A DNA stretch of 64,000 bases, from NCBI GenBank assembly GCA_016214895.1, contig JACRMR010000003.1:372001-436000 (forward strand), in the 5' to 3' direction. Below are positions 42,101 through 50,252 of this stretch, piece by piece. A program made the position numbers and the translations under genes. Source of the stretch: a candidate division KSB1 bacterium. Its GTDB lineage: Bacteria > Electryoneota > RPQS01. Under the pieces are notes generated by a model. The model did no database searches and was not told the DNA's origin. It worked only from the letters and a program-made list of their open reading frames with translations. The first letter of the stretch is position 1, and the number at the start of each line of letters is the position of its first letter.

Positions 42101-43530
42101 GCAACGAACAAGGTGACACCGGCAGGAATCGTGACGGCCTCGGCTTGGCCGGTCCCAAACGTCCCCTCGGTCCACTCGCAATATTCTCGCAACCGCACGG
42201 GTCCGGTCAGCGTGCCACCGGCTTGATCGAGCGTATCGGTAGGAATCGTGTCGCCGATGCAATTGAAGATGGACAGCTCAGGGCTGCTCGCGTTCAATCG
42301 CAGCGATCTCAGGCCGGGATTTGGTCCGGCGAACTGGCCATCAAACTCAACCTGGGAAGGGCTGAGACCATAGATGGAGGAGACGTAGATCCCGCCGGTG
42401 AAGCGCCACGTTCCTCCGGCTTCATGATAACCCGCGTCGAACTGTATGGTGCCCGATCCGGTCACGATGGCGTCCGCTGCGAAAATGGAACTCGTTACAA
42501 TCAAAGTGCAACCGGCGGCGACATACAGGGAATCCTCGGCGAACGCATCTCCGGATACCACCAGACCGTCCATGACCCAGGCGTTCCCACTGAGGATCTG
42601 AAGATGCGCGTCGTTTCTGGAATCGCCGGTTTCCAGCAACAGCCCGAACTCAACGAAATTCCGATCGCCGACACTGTCGGCGGAGACCTCGATTAAGCCC
42701 ATGTTAGCAAGACTCGCCGGTTCAGTTTCGTCTTCTCCGAATATCATTGTGCCCCCGAGCAACTGCAATGTGCCAAAGTTGACCATGAATCCGGGCTGCT
42801 CCATTGGGCCGTTGCGCGCGAGAGTCAATCTCGACATGCTATCGAGCACCATCGTGCCGTTATTTTCAATATTGAACACTGAGAAATCTTCGTAAACGTG
42901 GAAGTCCCCTGATCCGGAATTCAAGAGCATGCCTTCCATCGAAAAGGCTTCGTACGAGGACAACGGCAGCACATTGGCCTGGCCCTCGTTCCAGATGACA
43001 AGCGGTGCCCAGATAGTGGTTCCAGCGACCAGGTCCATGATTCCGGTTGCCTCATTATAGAGTGTGTCTCCGGCGTTCAGGTAAACGGATCTGCATTCAA
43101 GAGTGGTGTGCCCGTTATTTACGATGCGAAAGGCGGCACCGGCGTCAAGCGATATCCAGTTGCTGCCGGACTCCGGCTCGAAGTCACCGAAGATACCCAA
43201 CACACCGGACGAATTCACCTGAATCGAGGGATCGGCTACGCCGAACGTGAGTGAAGCGGCGCGGACTTCGAGAGAATGTGTGCCGGTGGCTCCGCCGAGG
43301 ACGAGCTGCCCCACTTCTACAACGCTGTCGGCCATGGTGATGACATACGTGCCGTCCAAGTCGATGACGGCGGTGTCGTTAAGTGTCGGAGCATCCAGAT
43401 CCCAATTCGCGGGCTCACTCCACAGTCCGCCGCTCGGATTCGTCCAGTGGATTACGGCGGCGTCGGACCTGCCCGCGCAGATCGCCAGCACGATGATGGT
43501 GTAAAGACACCTCGCCATAACGTTTTTCAA
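39112..43530 (-). CDS. Very large exported parallel beta-helix protein (1472 aa)
   Basis: The frame can start at TTG 43530 (with GAGGTGG upstream) or at ATG 43518. A signal peptide ends near SDAAV. Residues about 28-850 contain many short Gly/Asn-rich strands (GTLYNSGMTAFDPQG, NAGGIVSVHSGGVLNIAG) typical of right-handed beta-helix or filament-like secreted proteins. A WSEPANWD motif near the start is common in this class. Around 1050-1330 is a second, pectate-lyase-like helix (YVFDGINIVIEAP, NVFRNSSIYRQ). The end is an FN3-like domain (LVIQRIPASDDLLLNWG to HVRASAAP) with no type A sorting domain. The frames open on the opposite strand are shadows. Confidence 0.8.
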   Translation of the reverse strand: MKNVMARCLYTIIVLAICAGRSDAAVIHWTNPSGGLWSEPANWDLDAPTLNDTAVIDLDGTYVITMADSVVEVGQLVLGGATGTHSLEVRAASLTFGVADPSIQVNSSGVLGIFGDFEPESGSNWISLDAGAAFRIVNNGHTTLECRSVYLNAGDTLYNEATGIMDLVAGTTIWAPLVIWNEGQANVLPLSSYEAFSMEGMLLNSGSGDFHVYEDFSVFNIENNGTMVLDSMSRLTLARNGPMEQPGFMVNFGTLQLLGGTMIFGEDETEPASLANMGLIEVSADSVGDRNFVEFGLLLETGDSRNDAHLQILSGNAWVMDGLVVSGDAFAEDSLYVAAGCTLIVTSSIFAADAIVTGSGTIQFDAGYHEAGGTWRFTGGIYVSSIYGLSPSQVEFDGQFAGPNPGLRSLRLNASSPELSIFNCIGDTIPTDTLDQAGGTLTGPVRLREYCEWTEGTFGTGQAEAVTIPAGVTLFVATNGGKTLAGVDLHIEGAAIMQDSGVVTLQDSATVLVAAGGTLDVGPAFAMQGVGTLYNSGMTAFDPQGDTIAIDVQLINSTAGRTPGTIDVLSRAVSLGGACRNEEYLNILGSGDLIIAGTLENAGGIVSVHSGGVLNIAGAFINNGGFLDLQAGSSITGDGSISNDGSINRNGSTFDDVTNVIIHPALNNLAAGGLIEVFADTLTLAGIVHNYGQITIHTGTVLRVTGILYNHLTGVISGGGVLDVSAAINFQNEGTINPGTSPGTLSIVGDYAGYGGRIHIEFAGPAIEQCDMLSVNGFARFYQSILDLECLGGYIPAMTDTIHFLSFDSSDGQFREVNGTALPNGRFLEIAFGPNGIMQYVCDGDAEIELSEDSIDYELSGTGNDSTGLLIRNDGHCPLEWSAAFVQLTPPSPPAPPWFAIAEGGTGHLIRGCQKAMLAGFNGAGLVPGDYHGQLVFNSNDPETPVKVVPVTLNVPLHVEEYDIRGGNWDFINLDAALEFLWSVSEVTSPIVFNLYPGTYPGYYGMTIPLSWISGMSDQNTVTFRAAAERPTIWTWYDALSFENARHYVFDGINIVIEAPCNGTYGVQLISDADSNVFRNSSIYRQLLTPGSSGIFMDQGCDANLIENVKVSGFTAGMQLGGISVASSFNEVRDCSVSVCDYGMILTRQNSRIHQNDIQPGYPGSNTVAVGFALSFQYAGDTAEVYANRIHGFQGMAGARGFNGSQPVWGLFKIYNNFIYDWSTGAGNTRGIFLNSGARFEVTYNSIRMNSVPGGSIAGVLLTTTTSNWLTLTNNIIQVEANDSLCYGISQREGTTLNSDHNCITGSGSNYRTGRYGDVLCASLADWTAVTGLDLNSVSGDPGFYSDTNLHIDPFYSLVDSAGIAVAGITTDIEGDPRGDPPCIGADEYVPIEDRVDDLVIQRIPASDDLLLNWGAVPNALSYRIFRSVAGAADPVPSVLIGTTSLTHYQLDDVVSSGPALLTYHVRASAAP

Positions 43531-44627
43531 GGTCCACCTCGTATTTGGGTAGCAGAGACGATACGATCAGTTCCAAGAAGAGAATTGAGTGATGTACCCG
43601 CATGTTACCGGGTCCGTGCGAAATCGGCCGAACCGGCGCCAACAGCGATGACCATGCCGTTTGTTCATAGACAAGGTGACAAAACCGTCGCGTTGGACAT
43701 GTGCGCGGCTGGCCAACTGGTCAATGGAACAGAGGTATAGTCGTCTCGTCACCGGGTCATGTTTCAATGGCAGCGGAGGTGCCGTATCTCCGTGAGGGTG
43801 TCAGTCCTAGGCCGCGCCGTTTCCGCGTTCAGATCAACCGGATAGCGCGTTAACAGAAACGAGCGGACCCTGATACCGCATAAGCGGAGGATTCGCTCGT
43901 CGAATGGCGCAGCCCAGGACGAATCCTCGGCAGCAAGGGTGTAGATTATGTATAATCTAATGCTTTCCAACCGATTTGTCAAACGGTGTCGATGAATAGT
44001 TCCCGACGTGCGCCTGCGGTTCTCGTGTGCTAACATCTGCCATTGCACATTTTGGCGCGCAATCGAGTGTTATTCTCGCTCTCTCTGCAAGAGGTACAAT
44101 GGTCCGCCGGAGCCATCGGGCGGAAAAGCGACGCGGCGAGCCACGCTGATAGTGTCGCGGCGCAACGGTCCGGAGTCGGCAAGCGGCACGCGTTTTGTCT
44201 AGTGGCCTCGAGGTCCTGAATGCAACGCAAGTGTCTTGCTTCACTCGAGCGGCATTGCCTCGTGGTCGCAATTCTGGAGCGAACGACTCTGATTTTAATA
44301 TCCTGAAAATCTTTGAGGAAGCGCGCGGTGGCCATTGGCGCCGGCGGCAAAGAGCCTTTGCTTTTGTGAAATATTTCACTATCTTGAGGATCGCGGGCAT
44401 ATTCAGCTTTGGCGCGTGGATTGTGCAGGAAGGCGGCGCATGTATTGCGAAGAGAAATAATCTCGTGCAATCGTGGCGATTACGGAGGCGCGGCCCGGGG
44501 GAGGGTGCGAATCTGGTTGCACTCCGGGCCCTGCCTGGCATGGTTGTGAAAGCAGTCGGAATCAGTTGTGACCGGAGCCACACCGGGGGGATGGCCGCCG
44601 GGCGAACGGCACATTGAAGGAGAGCAT
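43531..44627. promoter_or_regulatory. 1.1-kb regulatory intergenic region ahead of the hydrogenase cluster
   Basis: No gene is supported here; open frames on either strand lack ribosome sites and family features. Palindromes are visible: TAGATTA-TGTA-TAATCTA (43942-43959) and the Rex-type site at 44364-44381. Promoters for both the 39112-43530 gene and hdrC must lie here. Confidence 0.55.
44364..44381. promoter_or_regulatory. Rex-type operator candidate upstream of hdrC
   Basis: TTGTGAA-ATAT-TTCACTA matches the known Rex consensus TTGTGAA-N4-TTCACAA at all but one position; the core GTGAAATATTTCAC is a perfect palindrome. TATCTT (44380-44385) just downstream could be the -10 element, so bound protein would block RNA polymerase. 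A CRP/FNR-family site is the main alternative. Confidence 0.55.
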
Positions 44628-45218
44628 ATGAAATTCGAGAGGGTTGGTTCACCGCGCGCGGAAGCTTTGCTGCGCTCGGCGTTCTGGCGGGAGGTGAAGT
44701 TCATACCGGACGGTCAGAAACTGAAGACCTGTTTGCAATGCGGCACTTGTTCGGGTTCGTGCCCGGTCTCCTATGCGATGGACATCACGCCGCGGGCACT
44801 GGTGGCGATGTTTCGGGCCGGGATGATCGAGGAGATCCTGCAGAGCCGGACGATCTGGGTGTGCGCCTCCTGCTACTCGTGTACGGTGCGCTGTCCGGCC
44901 GGAATCCGCGTGACCGACACGCTTTACGCACTGAAGCGGCTGGCGATGGAGAAGAAGATCTATCCGAACCGGTTCCCGGTGTACGCGCTGTCGAAGGCAT
45001 TTACGCGCAACATCTATAATTACGGGCGGAATTTCGAGTTTGGACTCGCGATGCGGTACTATCTGCGCACGGGTCCATTCAAGCTGCTGGCGAACACCCG
45101 GATGGGCCTGACCATGATGCGCGAGGGCCGCATGAGCCTGTCTCCGCACCGGATCAAGCGGGTCGGCGAGGTGCGGGCGATCATTGATAAGGCGAAGCAG
45201 ATTGGAGCACGCGTATGA
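44628..45218 (+). CDS. hdrC: HdrC-like [4Fe-4S] subunit of heterodisulfide reductase (196 aa)
   Basis: The start at 44628 has GAAGGAG upstream. Two [4Fe-4S] motifs are complete: Cys35, Cys38, Cys41, Cys45 (CLQCGTCSGSCP) and Cys79, Cys82, Cys85, Cys89 (CASCYSCTVRCP). The length equals that of HdrC. It transfers electrons from HdrA to the HdrB catalytic subunit. It is the first gene of the Hdr-Mvh-Hyp block; its stop overlaps the hdrB start by four bases, so translation is coupled. In bacteria the disulfide substrate of such complexes is generally unknown. Confidence 0.93.
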   Translation: MKFERVGSPRAEALLRSAFWREVKFIPDGQKLKTCLQCGTCSGSCPVSYAMDITPRALVAMFRAGMIEEILQSRTIWVCASCYSCTVRCPAGIRVTDTLYALKRLAMEKKIYPNRFPVYALSKAFTRNIYNYGRNFEFGLAMRYYLRTGPFKLLANTRMGLTMMREGRMSLSPHRIKRVGEVRAIIDKAKQIGARV

Positions 45219-46108
45219 AGTTCGCCTATTTCCCGGGCTGCAGCCTCGAATACACGGCGCGGCCCTACGATCAGTCGGTCCGCGAGGTATTCAAGGCGCT
45301 GCAGATTCCGCTCGAAGAGATCGACGATTGGAACTGCTGCGGCGCGACGATGTACATGTCACAGGACAACCTGGTGGCCTACTCGGTGAGCGCGCGCAAT
45401 TTGGCGATCGCGCAGAAGATGGGTTGCGACGCAGTGTGCGCACCGTGCAGCAGTTGTTACACGATCCTGCGCAAGACCAATCGTTATGTGCAGTGGGATC
45501 CGCAGGCACGCGCGATGATCAATGAAGCGTTGGGCTCGGCCGATCTTTCCTACACCGAGGTGTTGGACGTCAGACACCCGTTGGACATCCTGGTCAACGA
45601 TGTCGGATTGGACCGGATCGTGGACCGGGCGACGAAGTCCTTATCGGGCTTCCGGATTGCGCCTTACTATGGTTGCCAGATCGTGCGGCCCGTCTATCAT
45701 TTCGATGACATGGACAATCCCACGACCATGGACCGCCTGTTCACGGCGCTGGGCGCTGAAGTGATCGGCGATTATCCGGGCAAGGTGCGTTGCTGCGGCG
45801 GCATGCTGATGATGACGTTTGAGGACGTAGCGCTCGACTTGAATCACAGCCTGCTGCAGGGCGCGGAGGAGCGCGGGGCGAACGTCATGGCAACGGTCTG
45901 TCCGATGTGTCAGATGAATTTGGAATCGTACCAACCGCGGATCAACGAAACGCGGCAGGCCAATCATCACCTGCCAGTGGTTTACTTTACGCAGTTATTG
46001 GGGTTGGCGTTGGGGATCGAGCCGGCCAAACTGGGCCTGGACTCCCTCATCGTTCGGCTGCCGGAGCTCAAGGCAGGTCAACTCGTCAGCGAGGCGACTT
46101 ATGAGTGA
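45215..46108 (+). CDS. hdrB: HdrB-like catalytic subunit with two CCG domains (297 aa)
   Basis: Both cysteine-rich CCG domains that hold the non-cubane [4Fe-4S] clusters are present: Cys9, Cys41-Cys42, Cys78 and Cys81 in the first, and Cys154, Cys193-Cys194, Cys229 and Cys232 in the second. In methanogens this subunit reduces the CoM-CoB heterodisulfide at these clusters. Here the acceptor must be another disulfide, because nothing points to methanogen cofactors. The gene overlaps hdrC by four bases and hdrA by eight, which supports assembly as one complex. Confidence 0.93.
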   Translation: MKFAYFPGCSLEYTARPYDQSVREVFKALQIPLEEIDDWNCCGATMYMSQDNLVAYSVSARNLAIAQKMGCDAVCAPCSSCYTILRKTNRYVQWDPQARAMINEALGSADLSYTEVLDVRHPLDILVNDVGLDRIVDRATKSLSGFRIAPYYGCQIVRPVYHFDDMDNPTTMDRLFTALGAEVIGDYPGKVRCCGGMLMMTFEDVALDLNHSLLQGAEERGANVMATVCPMCQMNLESYQPRINETRQANHHLPVVYFTQLLGLALGIEPAKLGLDSLIVRLPELKAGQLVSEATYE

Positions 46109-47033
46109 TCATGTTTCGCGAAATGGAAAACCTCCCGCTTGCCGGATCGGCTTGTATGTGTGCCACTGTGGGACGAATATTTCGAAGATGGTGGATGTCG
46201 TGGGACTGGCCGACGAGTTCGGCACGCGGGGCCAGGTGGTCGTGGCCCGCCACTATCGCTTCATGTGTTCGGAACCGGGGCAGGAACTGATCATCAAGGA
46301 TATCAGAGAGCAGAAGCTGGATCGGGTGGTCGTCGCCGCCTGTAGTCCGCTGATGCATGAGCTGACGTTTCGCAAAGCGGTGGAGCGCGGCGGGATCAAT
46401 CGCTACCTGTTCGAGATGGTGAATATCCGTGAGCAGGTAAGTTGGGTAACGACGGATTACAGCGCGGCGACGGGTAAAGCCCGGCGGCTAATCAATGGCG
46501 GCCTGGCTCGTGTGGCGCGGCATGAACCGCTGGAGATGCGGCGGGTGCCGATTACCAAGCGGGTAATGATCATCGGGGGTGGAATCGCCGGGATTGAGAC
46601 AGCGCTGCAGTTGGCCGATGCGGGGATTGAGGTGGTCCTCGTGGAGAAGGAAGACAGCATCGGCGGTCACATGGCGATGTTCGACAAGACCTTCCCGACC
46701 TTGGACTGTGCCGCCTGCATTCTGACGCCGAAGATGGTGGCGGTGGGTCAGCATCCGAATATCACTCTGCGGACATGGACCGAAGTCCAGGAAGTCGGAG
46801 GGTATGTGGGCAGTTTCAAAGTGAAATTGCGGAAGAAGTCCCGGTACGTGGACACGAACATCTGCAACGGTTGCGGGGCCTGTTATGAGGCCTGTCCGAG
46901 TCGTCCGCTGCCGGGCGTGCGAAAGCTCGTTCTGGGTCACGAGCTGGGCAAACAGGGTCCCGCGCTACATCGGGACACTCCGAAGGCGGGCAAGCTTGTA
47001 CGAGCAGAGGTCGAACATCCGGACACGGTTTAA
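46101..47033 (+). CDS. hdrA: N-terminal half of HdrA, short form (310 aa)
   Basis: HdrA features run in order: an N-terminal Cys-rich domain (Cys21, Cys23, Cys56, Cys81), the FAD Rossmann motif IIGGGIAGIETALQLADAG near residues 157-175 followed by VEKEDSIGGHMAMFD, LDCAAC (Cys203, Cys206), and one [4Fe-4S] motif CNGCGACYEACP (Cys255-265). A complete HdrA is around 650 residues; this one stops at 310 with a 40-residue basic tail. The other half of the FAD domain is in the next gene, so the two chains must assemble. Reading the other two frames gives no family-like continuation, which argues against a simple frameshift. Confidence 0.88.
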   Translation: MSDHVSRNGKPPACRIGLYVCHCGTNISKMVDVVGLADEFGTRGQVVVARHYRFMCSEPGQELIIKDIREQKLDRVVVAACSPLMHELTFRKAVERGGINRYLFEMVNIREQVSWVTTDYSAATGKARRLINGGLARVARHEPLEMRRVPITKRVMIIGGGIAGIETALQLADAGIEVVLVEKEDSIGGHMAMFDKTFPTLDCAACILTPKMVAVGQHPNITLRTWTEVQEVGGYVGSFKVKLRKKSRYVDTNICNGCGACYEACPSRPLPGVRKLVLGHELGKQGPALHRDTPKAGKLVRAEVEHPDTV

Positions 47034-47042
47034 GGAATGACC

Positions 47043-48794
47043 ATGTCACAAGTAACACTTATCATTGACGAGAAGCCGATCACGGTAGACGAGGGGACGT
47101 TCCTCTACGAAGCAATACGCGAGCTGGGAATTGAGATACCCGCGCCGTGCCGGTATCCCTTTCTGGCGCCGCGGCCGGCTTGTCGGTTGTGCGTGTGTGA
47201 AGTCTATGAGGGCAAGGGTCCGTCGAAGATCGTTACCTCCTGCAATTACCCGGTAAAGGCGGGGATGGTCGTACACACGGACACGCAAATCGTTTCGGAG
47301 GCGCGGCGCACGGCGTTGATCAACCTGATTCAGCGGTGCGCGCCGAACCGGCTGTTGGCGGAGTTATCGGTGGATCTCGATATCGCGCAGCCGGATTGGG
47401 GTCACAAACACGTGACCTGCATCTTCTGCAAGCTCTGCATTCGCGCGTGCGACGAGCTCGTGGGTGCTCACGCTCTGTCGTTTAAGCGCATCGGCCCTGA
47501 GGACACCACGCCGATCAAGATTGATCCCGCGAAGTGCATTCTTTGCGGGGCGTGCGCGTTCGTATGTCCCACCGAGCACATTCACATGGAGGACATCGAG
47601 GGTCGGCCTCTGCAGCATCACGATCTGCGGTTAGGGCCGAATGCAGCAATTACCTTATCGTTCCGGCAAGCGGTACCGAATGTGCCCCGCATTCACCCGG
47701 AGGACTGCATCCACTTCGAGATTGGGGGCTGCAAGGTCTGTTCGGAGGTCTGCCCCAAGGATTGCATTCACTACGATCAGCAGGATGAATTCGAGGACGT
47801 CGAGGTCGGCGCGATAGTTGTGGCGACCGGGTTTCAGGACTTCGGCGCCGGCGCGATGAAGCAGTATGGGTATGGTCAGTTGTCCAACGTAATGAGCGCG
47901 CTGGAATTCGAAAAGATGAACAATGCGGCCGGTCCGACGGGTGGCAGGATTTTGATGGAAAACGGCCGGGAGCCGCGCTCGATTGCGATTCTGCACTGCA
48001 TTGGCAGCCGCGATCAGAACCATCACAAGTATTGCAGTCGGGTTTGCTGCATGTACGCGCTCAAGTTCGCGCATCTGGTTCGCGAGAAGACCGAAGCGGA
48101 CGTGTACGAATTCTACATTGATTTGCGCGCCTACGGGAAAGGCTATGAGGAATTCTACAGCCGGATTCTCGATGAGGGCGTAAATATTATCCGGGGCAAG
48201 GGCGCGGAGGTGGTTCCGGCCGACTCGGCGCGGAAATCCGAGGGTGATCTGCTCGTGCGCTGTGAGGACACGCTGGTTGGCAAGTATCGCGAAGTGCCGG
48301 TGGACATGGTGATTCTCTGCACGGCGCTGGAAGCGCGCTCTGATGCGAAAGAGCTGGCGCGGGTGCTGAACATCTCGACGGGCGCGGACGGCTGGTTCAT
48401 CGAAGCGCATCCCAAGCTGGCGCCGGTCTCGACCACGACCGATGGCGTGTTCCTCGCCGGGGCCTGCCAGAGCCCGAAGGATATACCGGACACGGTGGCC
48501 CAGGGCGGTGCCGCCGCGGCACAGGCGATGAAACTGATGAACAAGGGCGAAGTGCTGATGGACGCGGCGTACGCGGAAATCATGGAGCAGTTCTGCAGCG
48601 GCTGTCGGATCTGCAACGGCCTGTGCCCGTATTCAGCCATCTCGTATGACGATCAGAAGCGCGTGAGTTTCGTGAATCCGGCGATGTGCAAAGCCTGCGG
48701 TACGTGCGTCGCGGCCTGTCCCGCGGGCGCGATTGCAGCACGCCACTTCAGCGACGATCAGATTTACGCTCAGATTGAGGGGATATTCGCATGA
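47043..48794 (+). CDS. Fusion of a NuoG/HoxU-like Fe-S module to the C-terminal half of HdrA (583 aa)
   Basis: I start at ATG 47043, seven bases after AAGGA; an ATG at 47037 is also in frame. Residues 1-75 form a plant-type [2Fe-2S] domain with Cys36, Cys47, Cys50 and Cys67, as in NuoG and HoxU. Residues 120-180 hold two [4Fe-4S] motifs (Cys126-136, Cys165-175). From about residue 205 the sequence is HdrA-like: FRQAVPNVPRIHPEDC, a Cys230/233/237/241 motif, AIVVATGFQDFG, LHCIGSRDQN, the FAD-binding end TTDGVFLAGACQSPKDIP, and two final ferredoxin motifs. It completes the FAD domain begun in the upstream gene. The extra clusters suggest a link to NAD(P)H or another donor. Confidence 0.88.
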   Translation: MSQVTLIIDEKPITVDEGTFLYEAIRELGIEIPAPCRYPFLAPRPACRLCVCEVYEGKGPSKIVTSCNYPVKAGMVVHTDTQIVSEARRTALINLIQRCAPNRLLAELSVDLDIAQPDWGHKHVTCIFCKLCIRACDELVGAHALSFKRIGPEDTTPIKIDPAKCILCGACAFVCPTEHIHMEDIEGRPLQHHDLRLGPNAAITLSFRQAVPNVPRIHPEDCIHFEIGGCKVCSEVCPKDCIHYDQQDEFEDVEVGAIVVATGFQDFGAGAMKQYGYGQLSNVMSALEFEKMNNAAGPTGGRILMENGREPRSIAILHCIGSRDQNHHKYCSRVCCMYALKFAHLVREKTEADVYEFYIDLRAYGKGYEEFYSRILDEGVNIIRGKGAEVVPADSARKSEGDLLVRCEDTLVGKYREVPVDMVILCTALEARSDAKELARVLNISTGADGWFIEAHPKLAPVSTTTDGVFLAGACQSPKDIPDTVAQGGAAAAQAMKLMNKGEVLMDAAYAEIMEQFCSGCRICNGLCPYSAISYDDQKRVSFVNPAMCKACGTCVAACPAGAIAARHFSDDQIYAQIEGIFA

Positions 48795-49288
48795 GCTTCG
48801 AACCAAAGATTCTGGGCATTCTCTGCAACTGGTGCAGCTACACCGGAGCGGATCTGGCCGGGACGGCGCGCCTGAAGTATCCGCCGAACGTGATGAGTGT
48901 GCGGGTCATGTGCAGTGGACGCGTCGATCCGGGCTTCATTCTTTCCGCCTTGCGGGCGGGCGCGGACGGCGTGCTGGTGTGCGGCTGCCATCCCGGCGAC
49001 TGCCATTACGTGGAGGGCAACTACAAGTGTCTGCGGCGAATGCCGTTGACCAAGAAACTACTCGAAGGCCTGGGCGTTGATCCTCGGCGATTACGGTTGG
49101 AGTGGGTTTCGGCATCCGAGGGCGTTCGATTTCAGAAGGTCATCACCGAGTTTACGGAGCAGATTCGGTTGTTGGGTCCGCTATCATTGCAGGAAATCAA
49201 CTTCGATGGCGCGGACCTGAGTGACGGGGTGAAGCAATTCCAGCCCGGCGAACATGCGGTTCCGGTCGAGGAGGCAAGTCATGCCTAA
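48791..49288 (+). CDS. mvhD: MvhD, Fe-S subunit linking hydrogenase to Hdr (165 aa)
   Basis: The N-terminus ILGILCNWCSYTGADLAG (Cys12, Cys15), the block VMCSGRVDPGFILSAL and the motif VCGCHPGDCHYVEGN with a following YKC match the methyl-viologen-reducing hydrogenase delta subunit, which carries a [2Fe-2S] cluster and connects MvhAG to HdrA. The start overlaps the end of the fusion gene by four bases. The C-terminal 35 residues go beyond the short MvhD core and may make contact with the unusual HdrA half. Confidence 0.93.
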   Translation: MSFEPKILGILCNWCSYTGADLAGTARLKYPPNVMSVRVMCSGRVDPGFILSALRAGADGVLVCGCHPGDCHYVEGNYKCLRRMPLTKKLLEGLGVDPRRLRLEWVSASEGVRFQKVITEFTEQIRLLGPLSLQEINFDGADLSDGVKQFQPGEHAVPVEEASHA

Positions 49289-50252
49289 ACCCAAACTGGC
49301 GATCTACTGGGCGGCCTCGTGCGGCGGTTGCGACATTGCGATTCTTGACATCGAGGAGAAGATTCTCGATGTCGCGGAGTTCTTCGACGTGGTGTTCTGG
49401 CCGTGCGCGATGGACTTCAAGTATCAGGATATTGAGGCGATGCCGGACAAGTCCATCACGCTGACCCTGTTCAACGGCGCGATCCGCAGCGACGAGAACT
49501 TCCATCTCGCGGAAGTGCTGCGGAAGAAGTCGGTGGTGCTTTGCGCGTTCGGGAGTTGCGCCAGCGAAGGCTGCATTCCGGGTCTGGCCAACTTCTTCAA
49601 GCTCGATGACATCACGAAATACGCGTATCTGCAGTCGCCCTCGACGACAAATCCGGATCAGATCATCCCCGGGCCGTTGACGAAAGTGCCGGAGGGCGAA
49701 CTGCGGCTTCCACGGCTGTGGAATACCGTGCGGACCTTGCCGCAAGTTGTTGACGTTGACTACATCATTCCCGGTTGTCCGCCTCAGAGCAATCAGATCG
49801 CGGCGGTGGTCGGTGCGGTGATTGACATTCTGAAACACAACAAGCCATTACCGCCGAAGGGCACGGTGCTGGGCGCATCGGAGAAGTGTTGCTGCGACGA
49901 ATGCACGCGCGCCCGAAACGTGAAGAAGATTACGAAATTCGTACGGCCGTTCGAGATCATCCCGGATCCGGACCTGTGCTTGCTGGAACAGGGGATCGTA
50001 TGTTGCGGACCGTCCACGCGCTCCGGTTGCGGCGCGAAGTGCGTATCCGCGGGGGTTCCGTGCCGGGGGTGTTACGGCGTGCCCGAAAATGTGCGCGATC
50101 AGGGGGCGAAGATGGTCTCCGCCATTGCCTCGGTGATTGACTCGACGGATCCGGAGGAGATTGAGCAGATCATCGACACGATTCCCGATCCGCTGGGCAC
50201 GTTTTATCGCTTTACTCTGGCCGATTCCTTCCTCAGGAGAGCGCAGCGATGA
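49281..50252 (+). CDS. mvhG: MvhG, small subunit of group 3c [NiFe] hydrogenase (323 aa)
   Basis: The start is ATG 49281 with GAGGAGG upstream; it overlaps mvhD. The proximal-cluster motif is AASCGGCDIAILD (Cys14, Cys17), with CAFGSCASEGC and PGCPPQ for the same cluster. The C-terminal half has the further cysteines of the medial and distal clusters (CCCDEC, CLLEQGIVCCG, CGAKCVSAGVPCRGC). The subunit carries electrons from the [NiFe] site of MvhA to MvhD. Length is normal for the family, and the next gene overlaps by four bases. Confidence 0.94.
   Translation: MPKPKLAIYWAASCGGCDIAILDIEEKILDVAEFFDVVFWPCAMDFKYQDIEAMPDKSITLTLFNGAIRSDENFHLAEVLRKKSVVLCAFGSCASEGCIPGLANFFKLDDITKYAYLQSPSTTNPDQIIPGPLTKVPEGELRLPRLWNTVRTLPQVVDVDYIIPGCPPQSNQIAAVVGAVIDILKHNKPLPPKGTVLGASEKCCCDECTRARNVKKITKFVRPFEIIPDPDLCLLEQGIVCCGPSTRSGCGAKCVSAGVPCRGCYGVPENVRDQGAKMVSAIASVIDSTDPEEIEQIIDTIPDPLGTFYRFTLADSFLRRAQR

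Noticed and set aside
40273-42696. Long open frames on the plus strand within 39112-43530
   Set aside because: They lie opposite the large exported gene, lack ribosome sites, signal peptides and family motifs, and are explained by the GC-rich codon bias of the true gene.
44400-44627. Sigma54 (-24/-12) promoter for the hydrogenase block
   Set aside because: I looked for TGGCAC-N5-TTGC. The closest match (TGGCAT near 44538) lacks the -12 element.
43957-44652. A 231-residue open frame on the minus strand in the intergenic region before hdrC
   Set aside because: It has no ribosome site, its translation is Arg/Pro-rich without any domain, and it overlaps the hdrC start and the Rex-type palindrome.
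46860-47043. Frameshift as the cause of the short HdrA
   Set aside because: I read the two other frames from the last ferredoxin motif to the next start; neither gives the expected HdrA continuation. That continuation is found only after the 200-residue Fe-S module of the next gene.
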